64,000 bases of DNA, taken from contig JBCDCE010000004.1 of NCBI GenBank assembly GCA_039182515.1, forward strand, positions 22,968-86,967, in the 5' to 3' direction. Under the pieces are notes generated by a model. That model was not told the origin of the DNA. It worked only from the letters and a program-made list of their open reading frames with translations, and did no database searches. Of the stretch, positions 1 to 8,771 are shown one piece after another. The stretch comes from JBCDCE01 sp039182515 (GTDB lineage Bacteria > Pseudomonadota > Alphaproteobacteria > Rhodobacterales > Rhodobacteraceae). The position numbers and the translations under genes are program-made. The first letter of the stretch is position 1, and the number at the start of each line of letters is the position of its first letter.

Positions 1-283
1 AGAGGGGCTTGAGGATGAACATCCCGCCTTTCATGGCGTTGGCTGCCAAAAGCACCTCGGGGACAAAGAGAATACCATCGCGGAAGTCATTGCCCACGAT
101 CGTCATGCCACCCACGAGCGCTTCTGTCAGGATACGGTAAGGGGCCCACTTGCGCTCAAGAAGAATGTTCACCGCCTCTTCGATTTCCTCTTTCAGGCCA
201 TCGTAGAGATCGTCAAACATCTGGGAGACAAGTTCTTCGTCGTCCAGTTCGGACAGGATGATATCGTCTTCTTCGTCAGACAT
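1..283 (-). CDS. Corrinoid (B12-binding) methyltransferase partner protein, 3' end cut by window edge
   Basis: Only the first 94 residues are visible; the gene runs off the left edge. The N-terminus is very acidic (MSDEEDDIILSELDDEEL) and is followed by the helical cap that precedes the B12-binding Rossmann domain in methyltransferase corrinoid proteins (EAVNILLERKWAPYRILTEAL, then GNDFRDGILFVPEVLLAANAM). The B12 His motif lies outside the window. The ATG at 283 has a good AGGAG upstream. Established knowledge: roseobacters such as Phaeobacter carry a methionine synthase split into separate methyltransferase, corrinoid and reactivation proteins. A homocysteine methyltransferase lies 1.5 kb away on the same strand, so this protein probably carries methyl groups to it; that link is inference. 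Confidence 0.85.
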   Translation of the reverse strand, partial: MSDEEDDIILSELDDEELVSQMFDDLYDGLKEEIEEAVNILLERKWAPYRILTEALVGGMTIVGNDFRDGILFVPEVLLAANAMKGGMFILKPL

Positions 284-460
284 CGCGCTGTCTCCTTCGC
301 AAGCGTTAATCTTTAAGTTTTATGGGCGCGGCGCCCTCAATAGGTCTGAACCGATTGCGACACCCCACTTGCTGGTTCCGACCCGAACCGCAATTGAAAA
401 ATATTCATAAATTTGTTTAGGACCTTGATGTGTTCTGCATTTGTTCTTTATTGGTCTTTC

Positions 461-1564
461 ATGCCACGGTTTGAGTCAAAAGATATAAATCCGACGCAAG
501 TGCCGCCCGACCAGAGACGCGGGCGCGGGGCGCTCAGCAATGAAGTTGGTCGATTCGAGCGTTTTTCGCGGGAAAATTTCGACGACGGATGGGGCGTATT
601 GCCGGATCTGCCGTCTTTGCGAACCGAAGTGCGTTTCGAGAAAATCAAGAAGGTTATCACGGCAAATACCTCGCCTGATCTGTCTTTTGACCGCTCATTT
701 AACCCATATCGCGGCTGCGAACACGGGTGCATTTATTGCTTCGCGCGCCCCTCACATGGATATCTCGGGTATTCCGCGGGGCTCGATTTTGAAACCAAGC
801 TTTTGGCGCGCCCCGACGCACCAGAGCGCTTGGTCAAAGCTTTGAGTTCGAAGTCATATACGCCCAAAACCCTGGCCATCGGGACGAACACCGATCCGTA
901 TCAACCCATTGAAAAAGAACATAAGATCATGAGGCGCGCGCTTGAGGTGTTAGCTGAGTTCAAACATCCCGTCGCAATCGTGACCAAAGGCGTTTTGGTG
1001 GAACGCGACATTGATATCCTATCTCAGATGGCACGCGATAATTTGGTGCGAGTGGGCATCTCAATCACCTCGCTTGATGCCGGGCTTTCTAGGCGTTTGG
1101 AGCCTCGGGTGCCTTCGCCCCAAAGGCGCTTAAAAATGATCGAGCGCTTGGCTGAGGCAGGAATAGAAGTGCATATTTTTACTTCACCGATTATTCCTGG
1201 CTTGACCGACAGCGAGGTGGAAAAGCTTTTGCAAGCTGGCTCTGAGGCTGGAGCGGTTGGTGCTTCTTGGGCCTTGTTGCGATTGCCCTATGAGGTGAGC
1301 GGGCTCTTTCAAAGCTGGCTTGCGGAACACGTCCCGGAACGGGCCGCTAAGGTTATGTCGCGGGTGCGGGAGGCGCATGGAGGCAAAGACTACGATGCGG
1401 CCTGGGGCAAACGTATGCGTGGAGAAGGGGTCTATGCGAGCTTAATCGCCCAGCGGTGGGCCGTCGCAGCCAAACGTCTTGGGCTCGTTACTAAAAGAGA
1501 CCCTATGCGGTGTGATCTCTTTCATGTGCCGGAGCGAAAAGGGGACCAGCTCAGCCTGTTTTAA
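461..1564 (+). CDS. PA0069-family radical SAM protein (SplB-like)
   Basis: A 367-residue radical SAM protein. The 4Fe-4S motif is CEHGCIYC (C-x3-C-x2-C, about residues 86-93), preceded by FNPYRGC, which is typical of the PA0069/Rv2578c branch related to spore photoproduct lyase. A TIM-barrel-like region follows with TNTDPYQPIE and VGISITSLD. The substrate is unknown for the family. Upstream in-frame starts (TTG 413, ATG 428) exist, but homologous sequence appears to begin around MPRFESKD, so ATG 461 is chosen; no clear ribosome site decides this. It is divergent from the corrinoid gene and convergent with the next gene. Confidence 0.85.
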   Translation: MPRFESKDINPTQVPPDQRRGRGALSNEVGRFERFSRENFDDGWGVLPDLPSLRTEVRFEKIKKVITANTSPDLSFDRSFNPYRGCEHGCIYCFARPSHGYLGYSAGLDFETKLLARPDAPERLVKALSSKSYTPKTLAIGTNTDPYQPIEKEHKIMRRALEVLAEFKHPVAIVTKGVLVERDIDILSQMARDNLVRVGISITSLDAGLSRRLEPRVPSPQRRLKMIERLAEAGIEVHIFTSPIIPGLTDSEVEKLLQAGSEAGAVGASWALLRLPYEVSGLFQSWLAEHVPERAAKVMSRVREAHGGKDYDAAWGKRMRGEGVYASLIAQRWAVAAKRLGLVTKRDPMRCDLFHVPERKGDQLSLF

Positions 1565-1573
1565 CCCCAGCCT

Positions 1574-1807
1574 TTACCCCCAGCGGATCAAGCCAATAAT
1601 GGCTGATGAGGCGTAGAAAACTTGAAGGATCAAAAAGGTCCAACGTTTGTCGATCACCGCCCAGGCTGCAAAAAGCAGCGCTGATATGAGCAAGAGCGTA
1701 AAGCCTAAGATCTCATTGCCTGTATTAGAGGCAATCAACAAAGCATAGGCCATCGCCAATAGTGAGCCCGAAATCTCAAAGATAGATGTGAGCTTCCGAT
1801 TGGTCAT
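1574..1807 (-). CDS. Small multi-pass membrane protein, function unknown
   Basis: A 77-residue protein with about three hydrophobic segments (residues ~8-26, 32-50, 55-74) and few charges, ending in RWG. It starts 6 bp after the stop of the homocysteine methyltransferase gene on the same strand, so the two are probably co-transcribed. I do not recognise a family with certainty. It could be a small accessory membrane protein, but nothing in the sequence ties it to methionine synthesis. Confidence 0.65.
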   Translation of the reverse strand: MTNRKLTSIFEISGSLLAMAYALLIASNTGNEILGFTLLLISALLFAAWAVIDKRWTFLILQVFYASSAIIGLIRWG

Positions 1808-1813
1808 TCTCGC

Positions 1814-2824
1814 TTAACCCCTCGCGCGTCGGCGCGATTTGCGCGCAGCAGGCGCAGCATCAAGCCCGTCGCTTGGTGAAGAGAACCCACCCAAACGTTC
1901 TGCAATCACTTCAGGTGCTGGGCGATCGCCACGCGGGCGCGTATCCAGCGCTTCGCGCATGGCGGCGATATGTTTCGGCGTTGTGCCACAGCATCCCCCA
2001 ATAATCTGGGCACCACAATCGCGGGCAAGCTGGGCGTAGTCGGCCATCAGCTCTGGCGTGCCATCATAGTGGATGTGCCCGTCGTGATACTTCGGGATCC
2101 CGGCGTTGCCTTTGGCAATGATGGGGCGCTCGGGCCCTGCGGAGGAAAAGCCCAACACGGTGCGTAAAAGATCAGATGCGCCAACCCCACAATTGGCCCC
2201 AAAGGCCAGGGGTTGATGCGGCAACTTCGGGATCAATTTGGCCAGATCGACGGAAGTGACCCCCATCATAGTGCGCCCGGCCGTGTCAAAACTCATCGTG
2301 CCACACCAGGGCAAATCCACGGCTGCGAAGGCCTCTGCGGCGGCTGTGAATTCATCAATGGCCGAAATGGTCTCGACCCAGGCCATATCAACGCCGCCGT
2401 CTTTTAACCCCTGCGCCTGAGCGGTGAACATGTCCGTGGCCTCAGCTTTGCTTAAGGGCCCAATGGGCTCCATAATCTCACCCGTTGGGCCCACAGATCC
2501 CGCCACAATAACAGGCCGATCTGCTGCGTCCGCGATCTCTCGACCAAGCTCTGCGCCCGCGAAGTTGAGTTCATGGACACGATCCTGCGCGTTGTGCAGC
2601 TTAAGCCTGGCTGCAGTGCCCCCGAAGGTGTTGGTCAAAAAGAGATCCGAGCCTGCATCCACCGCATCTTTGTATAGCTTGCGAATAAGGTCGGGCTTTT
2701 CGACATTCCACAACTCAGGCGCATCACCCGCCTGGAGCCCCATGTTAAACAGGCTTGTGCCAGTGGCGCCGTCGGTCAGGAGAACCCCTTTTTGGGCCAG
2801 AAGCTCTTCAAAGATATGTGCCAT
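1814..2824 (-). CDS. Betaine/homocysteine S-methyltransferase-type protein (methyltransferase part of a split methionine synthase)
   Basis: A 336-residue homocysteine-binding methyltransferase domain. The zinc ligands are visible as Cys212 (FGANCGVG) and Cys278-Cys279 (IGGCCGTTPKH), the normal spacing for the BHMT/MetH N-terminal family, and the start of the barrel reads LLTDGATGTSLFNMG. It transfers a methyl group to homocysteine to make methionine. In Phaeobacter this type of stand-alone domain works with a separate corrinoid protein; the corrinoid gene at the left edge fits that scheme. The C-terminus is a basic tail (RKSRRRARG). The ATG at 2824 is used. A methyl donor of folate or betaine cannot be decided from the sequence. 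Confidence 0.88.
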   Translation of the reverse strand: MAHIFEELLAQKGVLLTDGATGTSLFNMGLQAGDAPELWNVEKPDLIRKLYKDAVDAGSDLFLTNTFGGTAARLKLHNAQDRVHELNFAGAELGREIADAADRPVIVAGSVGPTGEIMEPIGPLSKAEATDMFTAQAQGLKDGGVDMAWVETISAIDEFTAAAEAFAAVDLPWCGTMSFDTAGRTMMGVTSVDLAKLIPKLPHQPLAFGANCGVGASDLLRTVLGFSSAGPERPIIAKGNAGIPKYHDGHIHYDGTPELMADYAQLARDCGAQIIGGCCGTTPKHIAAMREALDTRPRGDRPAPEVIAERLGGFSSPSDGLDAAPAARKSRRRARG

Positions 2825-2905
2825 GAAATTAAGGCCTTCAAAAAATAAATAGCTGCACCGCGCGCGCCGCGCGGTGTCATTTAGGTTACGCGGAACGGAG
2901 GGTGT

Positions 2906-3220
2906 TTAGAGCTCGTCCATCAGCTGAGCTTTGGCTTGCGCCAAAAGGGCTGTCATCTGCGCACGGATTGTCGCTTCATCGGCTTTGTCGCCCAGATCTG
3001 CCGCGACCTTGCGGTAAACGTCTTCGTCACCGGCTTCTTCAAAGTCAGACTTGATGACTTCCGTGGCATAGGCCGCTGCGTCGTCACCTGATTTGCCCAT
3101 AAGCTCTGCCGCCCAAAGGCCCAAAAGCTTGTTGCGTCGGGCTTCTGCTTTGAACTGCATTTCGCTGTCATGTGCGAATTTGTTTTCAAAGGCGTTTTGG
3201 CGATCGTCAAAGGTGCTCAT
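2906..3220 (-). CDS. ATP synthase zeta subunit (DUF1476), natural F1-ATPase inhibitor
   Basis: A 104-residue soluble helical protein starting MSTFDDRQNAFENKFAHDSEM and continuing FKAEARRNKLLGLWAAELMGK, the hallmark of DUF1476. In Paracoccus denitrificans this protein is the zeta subunit that blocks F1-ATPase hydrolysis through its N-terminal inhibitory segment. The length matches the family exactly. It is a single gene, divergent from purC, with a GGAC-rich leader (AAGGACAGCCC) ahead of ATG 3220. It is characteristic of alphaproteobacteria. Confidence 0.93.
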   Translation of the reverse strand: MSTFDDRQNAFENKFAHDSEMQFKAEARRNKLLGLWAAELMGKSGDDAAAYATEVIKSDFEEAGDEDVYRKVAADLGDKADEATIRAQMTALLAQAKAQLMDEL

Positions 3221-3442
3221 TGGGCTGTCCTTCGTTGGGAGGGAATTTGAGACACCATATGCCTTTGGTAATGCTTGCGTGCAAGGGGCCTTGCCGAAGA
3301 GCTTTACCTCGGGAGCTTTGGATGGGGCAGTTTTGTTGCGTTGCTTGCGAGGGCACAGGGCTTGGCGTAAGAGGACGCAGCGTAGGGGTGGGACTCACCA
3401 TCACGCGCTCATTTTTTGGGACCACCCCCAGATTGGAGACCC

Positions 3443-4204
3443 ATGGCACGGCGCAAAAAGATTTACGAAGGCAAAGCTAAGATCCTTTATGAAGGCCCTG
3501 AGCCGGGAACCTTCGTGCAATATTTCAAGGATGACGCCACAGCCTTTAATGCCGAAAAAAAGGATGTGATTGAGGGCAAGGGCGTTCTCAACAACCGCTT
3601 GTCTGAGTTCTTTATGCAAGGGCTCGGCCAGATCGGCGTGCCGAACCATTTCATCAAGCGCCTTAACATGCGCGAGCAGCTCATTCGCTCCGTGGAAATT
3701 ATTCCGCTCGAAGTCATCGTGCGCAACCGCGCAGCTGGTACCATGAGCAAACGGCTCGGGCTCGAGGAAGGCACGGTGCTGCCGCGCCCGATCATTGAGT
3801 TTTGCCTCAAAAATGACGACCTGGGCGATCCTTTGGTCGCCGAAGAGCATATCATCGCCTTTGGCTGGGCCAGCCAGCAAGATCTCGACGACATGGTCGC
3901 TTTGGCGCTGCGCGTGAACGACTTCATGTCGGGCTTGATGTACGGCGTGGGCATTACGCTCATAGATTTCAAAATCGAAATTGGCCGCGTGTGGGAAGGC
4001 GATTTCCAACGGCTCATTGTTGCTGATGAAATCAGCCCCGACAGCTGCCGCCTCTGGGACAGCAAAACCGGCCAAAAGCTCGATAAGGATGTCTTCCGCC
4101 GCGATCTTGGCGATCTGGCGGATGCCTACACCGAAGTGGCGCGACGCTTGGGCGTGTTGCCGACAAACGCAACCCATTCGGTCAAACCCACTCTGATCAA
4201 TTGA
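3443..4204 (+). CDS. purC: Phosphoribosylaminoimidazole-succinocarboxamide synthase (SAICAR synthetase)
   Basis: A 253-residue enzyme that joins CAIR and aspartate with ATP in purine synthesis. It starts MARRKKIYEGKAK, the usual family N-terminus, and contains LVAEEHIIAFGWAS and LIDFKIEIGR, matching the ATP- and substrate-binding core. The ATG at 3443 follows GGAG at a good distance, so the nine extra residues possible upstream are not used. It is the first gene of a purC-purS-purQ run. Confidence 0.96.
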   Translation: MARRKKIYEGKAKILYEGPEPGTFVQYFKDDATAFNAEKKDVIEGKGVLNNRLSEFFMQGLGQIGVPNHFIKRLNMREQLIRSVEIIPLEVIVRNRAAGTMSKRLGLEEGTVLPRPIIEFCLKNDDLGDPLVAEEHIIAFGWASQQDLDDMVALALRVNDFMSGLMYGVGITLIDFKIEIGRVWEGDFQRLIVADEISPDSCRLWDSKTGQKLDKDVFRRDLGDLADAYTEVARRLGVLPTNATHSVKPTLIN

Positions 4205-4241
4205 CCTAAAGCCAGCTCATTCTCAAAAAGGGGCCCGAACA

Positions 4242-4472
4242 ATGAAAGCAGTTGTGCATGTGATGCTCAAAAATGGCGTGCTTGATCCACAAGGCGCGGC
4301 TGTGGCAGCAGCGCTCAAAGGCAACGGATTTGACCAAGTTGAAGCCGCGCGCCAGGGCAAAGTGATCGAGCTGGATGTCGCTGAGGGCACCACAGAGGCG
4401 GATATCGAGCGGATGTGCGAGCAGCTTCTCGCCAACACCGTCATCGAAAGCTACCGGATCGAGCTGAACTGA
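4242..4472 (+). CDS. purS: Phosphoribosylformylglycinamidine synthase, PurS subunit
   Basis: A 76-residue small subunit that bridges PurL and PurQ in FGAM synthase. Typical features are MKAVVHVMLKNGVLDPQG at the start and the C-terminal CEQLLANTVIESYRIEL. It lies 37 bp after purC and its TGA overlaps the ATG of purQ by one base (TGATG), so translation is coupled. purL is not in this window. Confidence 0.95.
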   Translation: MKAVVHVMLKNGVLDPQGAAVAAALKGNGFDQVEAARQGKVIELDVAEGTTEADIERMCEQLLANTVIESYRIELN

Positions 4473-5140
4473 TGCGCGCAGCGGTTATCGTATTTCCGGG
4501 ATCAAACTGCGATCGTGATCTCAAAGTGGCGTTCGAGCAAATGGGCGCACAGGTTGAGATGGTCTGGCACAAGGACGCGGATCTTCCCAAAGGTCTCGAT
4601 ATTGTGGGCCTGCCAGGCGGCTTTTCTTTTGGTGACTATCTGCGTTGCGGCGCCATCGCGGCCAATTCGCCGATCTGCCGGGCTGTCAAGACCTATGCTG
4701 AGGCCGGTGGCCCAGTTTTGGGGATCTGCAACGGCTTTCAAGTGCTCACAGAGACACAGCTTTTGCCTGGGGCTCTCTTGCGCAACGCGGGCCTGAATTT
4801 CTTGGGAAAATCCTCCCGTCTCAGGGTCGAAACCACGCAGAGCCTCTTCACCAGCGCGTATGGTTTGGGCGATGAGATTGATGTGCCGATTGCGCATCAT
4901 GATGGCAACTACGTGATCGATGCTGAGGGTCTCAAAGCGCTCCAAGATGAGGATCGCGTGGCGTTCCGTTATGTCGACAACCCCAACGGCTCGGTTGATG
5001 ACATCGCAGGAGTGCTCAGCGCCAACAGACGGGTGCTGGGCATGATGCCACACCCTGAGCGCGCGCTGGATCCTGCCCAAGGCGGCACAGACGGGGCAGC
5101 AATGTTTCGCGCATTGAGTGAGGCCCTGGTTGCAGCCTGA
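4472..5140 (+). CDS. purQ: Phosphoribosylformylglycinamidine synthase, PurQ glutaminase subunit
   Basis: A 222-residue class I glutamine amidotransferase that supplies ammonia to PurL. The nucleophile is Cys86 in GICNGFQ, and the catalytic dyad is His194 and Glu196 in MMPHPERA. The N-terminus MRAAVIVFPGSNCDRD is typical. The start at 4472 overlaps the purS stop; longer upstream starts would lie inside purS. The next gene follows after only 38 bp but is a sensor kinase, so the functional operon probably ends here. Confidence 0.96.
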   Translation: MRAAVIVFPGSNCDRDLKVAFEQMGAQVEMVWHKDADLPKGLDIVGLPGGFSFGDYLRCGAIAANSPICRAVKTYAEAGGPVLGICNGFQVLTETQLLPGALLRNAGLNFLGKSSRLRVETTQSLFTSAYGLGDEIDVPIAHHDGNYVIDAEGLKALQDEDRVAFRYVDNPNGSVDDIAGVLSANRRVLGMMPHPERALDPAQGGTDGAAMFRALSEALVAA

Positions 5141-5178
5141 CTTGGCAGCGCCTGTGATAGCCTCTAGCTTTGACTGCA

Positions 5179-6957
5179 ATGTTTAGCTGGTTGCGCTTAA
5201 GGTCAAATAGTCGGTCGGAAACGTCACGCGCGGCGCCGCTCAGTTGGCGTGTGCGATTGCTTTTGATCACGCTCTTAGCCATCGCGATATTAACTGTTTG
5301 GGTTACAAACCAGCGCCTCACAGAGCGGTTTACAGAAACCACCCGCAATCGTGGTGAGATTCGCCTGGCGCTTTATTCCGCATCAATTCTGTCAGAACTG
5401 CAGCGCAACTCGATTGTGCCGCAGCTTTTGGCCCGCGATCCCACGCTCATCTCTGCGCTGTCGAGCAAAGACTATCAGCAAACCACCCAACGCCTTTTGA
5501 GCTTTGTTGACGAGATTGGCGCGGCCTCGCTCGAGCTTTTGGATATCGACGGACGGATCGTGGCCTCTACCGTGCGCCAAGAGCTTGGGGCGATTGAGCG
5601 CGATAATCCAGTCTTTCTCAATGCGATCCGAGGCAAAGACACAGCCTTCACCGCCAGCGAAAAAGAAACCGGCGCGGTTGATTTTTCCTATTCCAGGCGC
5701 ATCGATATTCCGGGCGAAACGCTCGGTGTGATTGTTGTGGATGTGGATCTGCGCAAGTTTGAGCGCAGTTGGGCGGGCATCTCTGATGCGGTCATGGTGA
5801 CCGACAGCACAGGCAACATTGTCCTAGCCACTGAACCCCGTTGGCGCGGGCTTACAGAAGAGGCGGCTCTGGAGCGCCGCTCAGCCCCCACCGCGATCCA
5901 GCGCGCGGTGCAAGCCACAGCCGATTGGGCCGGCGCGCCCGATGCCTATCTCTCTGGTGAGGCCGTGATGCGCCTTGAAAGCAGGATCCCGTTTCAGGGT
6001 TGGCGCATCGTGAGTTTTACGACCTATAATTCGATCCGAGAGCGTGTGAACGGGGTTTTGGCCGCGGAGATTATGGTCTTCGCGATCCTTCTGGCGGGCG
6101 CGTTTTATCTCTTAAGCCGAAAATCGGCCTCGCTCGCGGGCATGTTTAAGCGCGAGAGCGAAGATCTGCGCGCGCTCAACGAACGCCTGCAAAACGAGAT
6201 TGGCGAGCGCCAACGTGTGCAAGCCAACCTCGAGATTGCCGAACAAAGCCTGGCGCAAAGTTCCAAACTGGCGGCTTTGGGCGAAATGTCTGCAGCGGTA
6301 AGCCACGAGTTGAACCAACCCCTGGCCGCGATGAAAACCTATCTCGCGGGCGCGCGCCTTTTGCTCGGGCGCAGACGGCCCGAAGAAGCGCTCAGCTCTT
6401 TTCAGCGCATCGACGATCTGATCGAGCGAATGGGGGCCATCACCCGTCAACTCAAAAGCTATGCGCGCAAAGCGGGTGACACTTTGGTGCCCGTAGATAT
6501 GAACGATGCCGTGCTCTCAGCGCTGTCGATCATGGAGCCGCAGCTCAAGCAAAGCGACACGCTGATCACCAAGGCTTTGCCCGAAAAGCCTGTGATGGTG
6601 CTGGCCGACAGGGTCCGGCTTGAGCAGGTCATCATCAATCTCTTGCGCAACGCTTTTGATGCAACACGTGGGCTTGAAAATCCGTCGATAGATCTTTTGC
6701 TGACAGTCGGGGAAACGGCCGTTTTGGCCGTGCGCGACAACGGGGCGGGGATCGACGATCTCGATGCGCTTTTCGAGCCTTTCTACACAACCAAGCAGCC
6801 GGGCGACGGTGTTGGCTTAGGGTTGGCCATTTCATCAGGTATCGTCTCAGACCTTGGTGGGCGGTTAACCGCTCGAAACGGATCTGAAAGCGGTGCTGTG
6901 TTTGAAATGCAACTGCCGCTCCACCAAGATGAGGGTGAACCCGTCGCTGCTGAGTGA
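5179..6957 (+). CDS. DctB-like membrane sensor histidine kinase
   Basis: About 592 residues. TM1 is near residues 25-43, then a ~250-residue periplasmic region resembling a double Cache sensor, then TM2 near 295-313, a short coiled coil, and the kinase core. The phospho-acceptor is His376 in AAVSHELNQPLAAMK, followed by the N box NLLRNAFDA and the G boxes DNGAGI and GVGLGLAIS. This organisation matches DctB, the C4-dicarboxylate sensor, though no dicarboxylate transporter lies nearby, so the ligand is unproven. ATG 5179 is preferred over TTG 5170. The cognate regulator starts 30 bp downstream. Confidence 0.88.
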   Translation: MFSWLRLRSNSRSETSRAAPLSWRVRLLLITLLAIAILTVWVTNQRLTERFTETTRNRGEIRLALYSASILSELQRNSIVPQLLARDPTLISALSSKDYQQTTQRLLSFVDEIGAASLELLDIDGRIVASTVRQELGAIERDNPVFLNAIRGKDTAFTASEKETGAVDFSYSRRIDIPGETLGVIVVDVDLRKFERSWAGISDAVMVTDSTGNIVLATEPRWRGLTEEAALERRSAPTAIQRAVQATADWAGAPDAYLSGEAVMRLESRIPFQGWRIVSFTTYNSIRERVNGVLAAEIMVFAILLAGAFYLLSRKSASLAGMFKRESEDLRALNERLQNEIGERQRVQANLEIAEQSLAQSSKLAALGEMSAAVSHELNQPLAAMKTYLAGARLLLGRRRPEEALSSFQRIDDLIERMGAITRQLKSYARKAGDTLVPVDMNDAVLSALSIMEPQLKQSDTLITKALPEKPVMVLADRVRLEQVIINLLRNAFDATRGLENPSIDLLLTVGETAVLAVRDNGAGIDDLDALFEPFYTTKQPGDGVGLGLAISSGIVSDLGGRLTARNGSESGAVFEMQLPLHQDEGEPVAAE

Positions 6958-6987
6958 CGCGGCAAAATGAAATAAAAGAGGTAAACT

Positions 6988-8319
6988 ATGGTCCAGCCTA
7001 TGAAAATCGCCATTGTGGACGACGAAAAGGACATGCGTCAGTCGATCGGTCAATGGCTCGCTCTTTCAGGATATGAGACCGAAACCTTTGCCAGCGCCGA
7101 AGATGCGCTGAACGCGCTCGAGCCTGATTATCCCGGCGTTGTGATCAGCGATATTCGCATGCCTGGTATGGACGGAATGCAGTTTCTCAAGCGCCTCATG
7201 AGCGTCGATAGCGCCTTACCTGTCATTATGATTACCGGTCATGGCGATGTGCCAATGGCAGTGGAAGCGATGCGCGTGGGCGCTTTTGATTTCCTTGAAA
7301 AGCCCTTCAACCCCGATCACATGAGCGATCTGGCCAAACGCGCCACCAAATCGCGCAGGCTCACGCTTGATAACCGTGCGCTGCGAAAAGAGCTCTCAGA
7401 CGGCACCGCTTTGATGAAAAAGCTCATCGGAGTGTCGCCAGCAATGGAGCGGCTCAAAGAAGACATTCTGGATCTGGGCCAAGCGGATGGGCACGTGCTC
7501 ATAGAAGGCGAAACCGGTACCGGCAAAACTCTCGTGGCTCATGCTTTGCATGCCGTTGGGGCGCGTGCTTCCAAGCGCTTTGTTTTGATCAGCTGTTCCG
7601 CGCTTTCTGAGCAGGCCTTGATTGAAAGGCTCTTCGAGACGGTTGAAGGACGCATTCCTGCAATGGAAGAAGCCCGCGGCGGCACGCTTGTACTTGAAGA
7701 CATTGAGACGCTGAGCGCTGCCACGCAAGCCCGGCTCCTAACGGCGATCAATGCGCAAGGGGAGCCGTCGGAGACGCGCATCATCGCCATCAGCAATCTG
7801 CAAGAGCAGGGCAAAACTTGCGAAGATATGCTGCGGTCTGATCTCTTCTTCCGTCTCGCGGCTCTGCGCTTGGTTGTGCCGCCATTGCGTAAGCGCGGCG
7901 AGGATATCCTCACGCTCTTCACGCGCTTGTCTGAACAATTTGCGGATGAGTATGGCTGTGACGCGCCAACCATCAATGCTCAAGAGGCCGCTCAGCTGTT
8001 GCAAGCGCCTTGGCCTGGAAATGTGCGCCAACTGATCAACATTTCAGAGCGTGCCGTTTTGCAAAACCGTCGCGGATCGGGCTCGATCACCTCGCTTTTG
8101 ATGGCCGATACCGAAGAGATCACGCCTGTCATGACCACCGAAGGCAAACCGCTCAAAGAATATGTGGAAGCTTTTGAGCGAATGTTGATCGACAACACGA
8201 TGCGCCGCCACCGGGGCTCGATTGTTGCTGTGATGGACGAGCTATGCTTGCCACGCCGAACGCTCAACGAAAAAATGGCGAAATATCAATTGCAAAGATC
8301 AGACTATCTCACCGCGTAA
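6988..8319 (+). CDS. DctD/NtrC-family response regulator lacking the sigma54-contact loop
   Basis: 443 residues. The receiver domain carries the acidic cluster DDEKD and phospho-acceptor Asp55 (VVISDIRMPG). The AAA+ domain has Walker A GETGTGKT (174-181), an arginine-finger region (MLRSDLFFRL) and a Fis-type helix-turn-helix at the C-terminus (LCLPRRTLNEKMAKYQL). Two oddities are visible. The L1 loop that should hold GAFTGA is missing: LIERLFETVEGRIPAMEEA runs straight into Walker B. Walker B itself reads LVLEDI where the family has LFLDEI. Rhodobacter capsulatus NtrC also lacks GAFTGA and works with sigma70 polymerase; the same may hold here. The start has AGAGG upstream. Confidence 0.88.
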   Translation: MVQPMKIAIVDDEKDMRQSIGQWLALSGYETETFASAEDALNALEPDYPGVVISDIRMPGMDGMQFLKRLMSVDSALPVIMITGHGDVPMAVEAMRVGAFDFLEKPFNPDHMSDLAKRATKSRRLTLDNRALRKELSDGTALMKKLIGVSPAMERLKEDILDLGQADGHVLIEGETGTGKTLVAHALHAVGARASKRFVLISCSALSEQALIERLFETVEGRIPAMEEARGGTLVLEDIETLSAATQARLLTAINAQGEPSETRIIAISNLQEQGKTCEDMLRSDLFFRLAALRLVVPPLRKRGEDILTLFTRLSEQFADEYGCDAPTINAQEAAQLLQAPWPGNVRQLINISERAVLQNRRGSGSITSLLMADTEEITPVMTTEGKPLKEYVEAFERMLIDNTMRRHRGSIVAVMDELCLPRRTLNEKMAKYQLQRSDYLTA

Positions 8320-8771
8320 GTGAATTAGTCATTGTATTTAACGTGCCGCTCGCTTTATCCTGACAGGGGCGCATCGTGCGCCAAGAGTTTCGCTCCAAGT
8401 TTGTGGTGGCCAGGTACCAAAGGTACACAAAGTACAATGGCCCATTTGCTTGAGAGACCGTATGGGGCCTTCGCAGGAAGGCTGGAAAAGGTGGTCCTGA
8501 AGATCCTTAGGGATGTTTTGGGCATGTCATGTCGGGCGGCTGATCAGATTTGCCGCTTTTGTAAACAACAGGTGGTCGCGAAAGCTGATCACTACGGAGA
8601 AAACCGCGATGACGCGTAAAACCCCTGGACTGGATCGGATATTGTCGGTGATCGACATCTGTGCAGACCGTGTATGGGCTGCGATCTCGCCAATACTTAC
8701 CACGCTAAATGCCCCAAAAGCTGAACGGATACCCGTTCGGGTTGAGCGCTCGAGGCGTGTGAACGGATTAC
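8320..8771 (+). promoter_or_regulatory. Long gene-free leader upstream of rne
   Basis: These 452 bases between the DctD-like gene and rne contain no convincing independent gene. They probably hold the rne promoter and a long 5' untranslated region; RNase E genes in other bacteria have long leaders used for autoregulation. A short repeat GGTACcaaaGGTAC is visible near 8413. A reading frame with a good ribosome site (GGAG, ATG 8609) encodes MTRKTPGLDRILSVIDICAD and overlaps the rne start out of frame; it could be a regulatory upstream ORF or chance. Confidence 0.45.
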
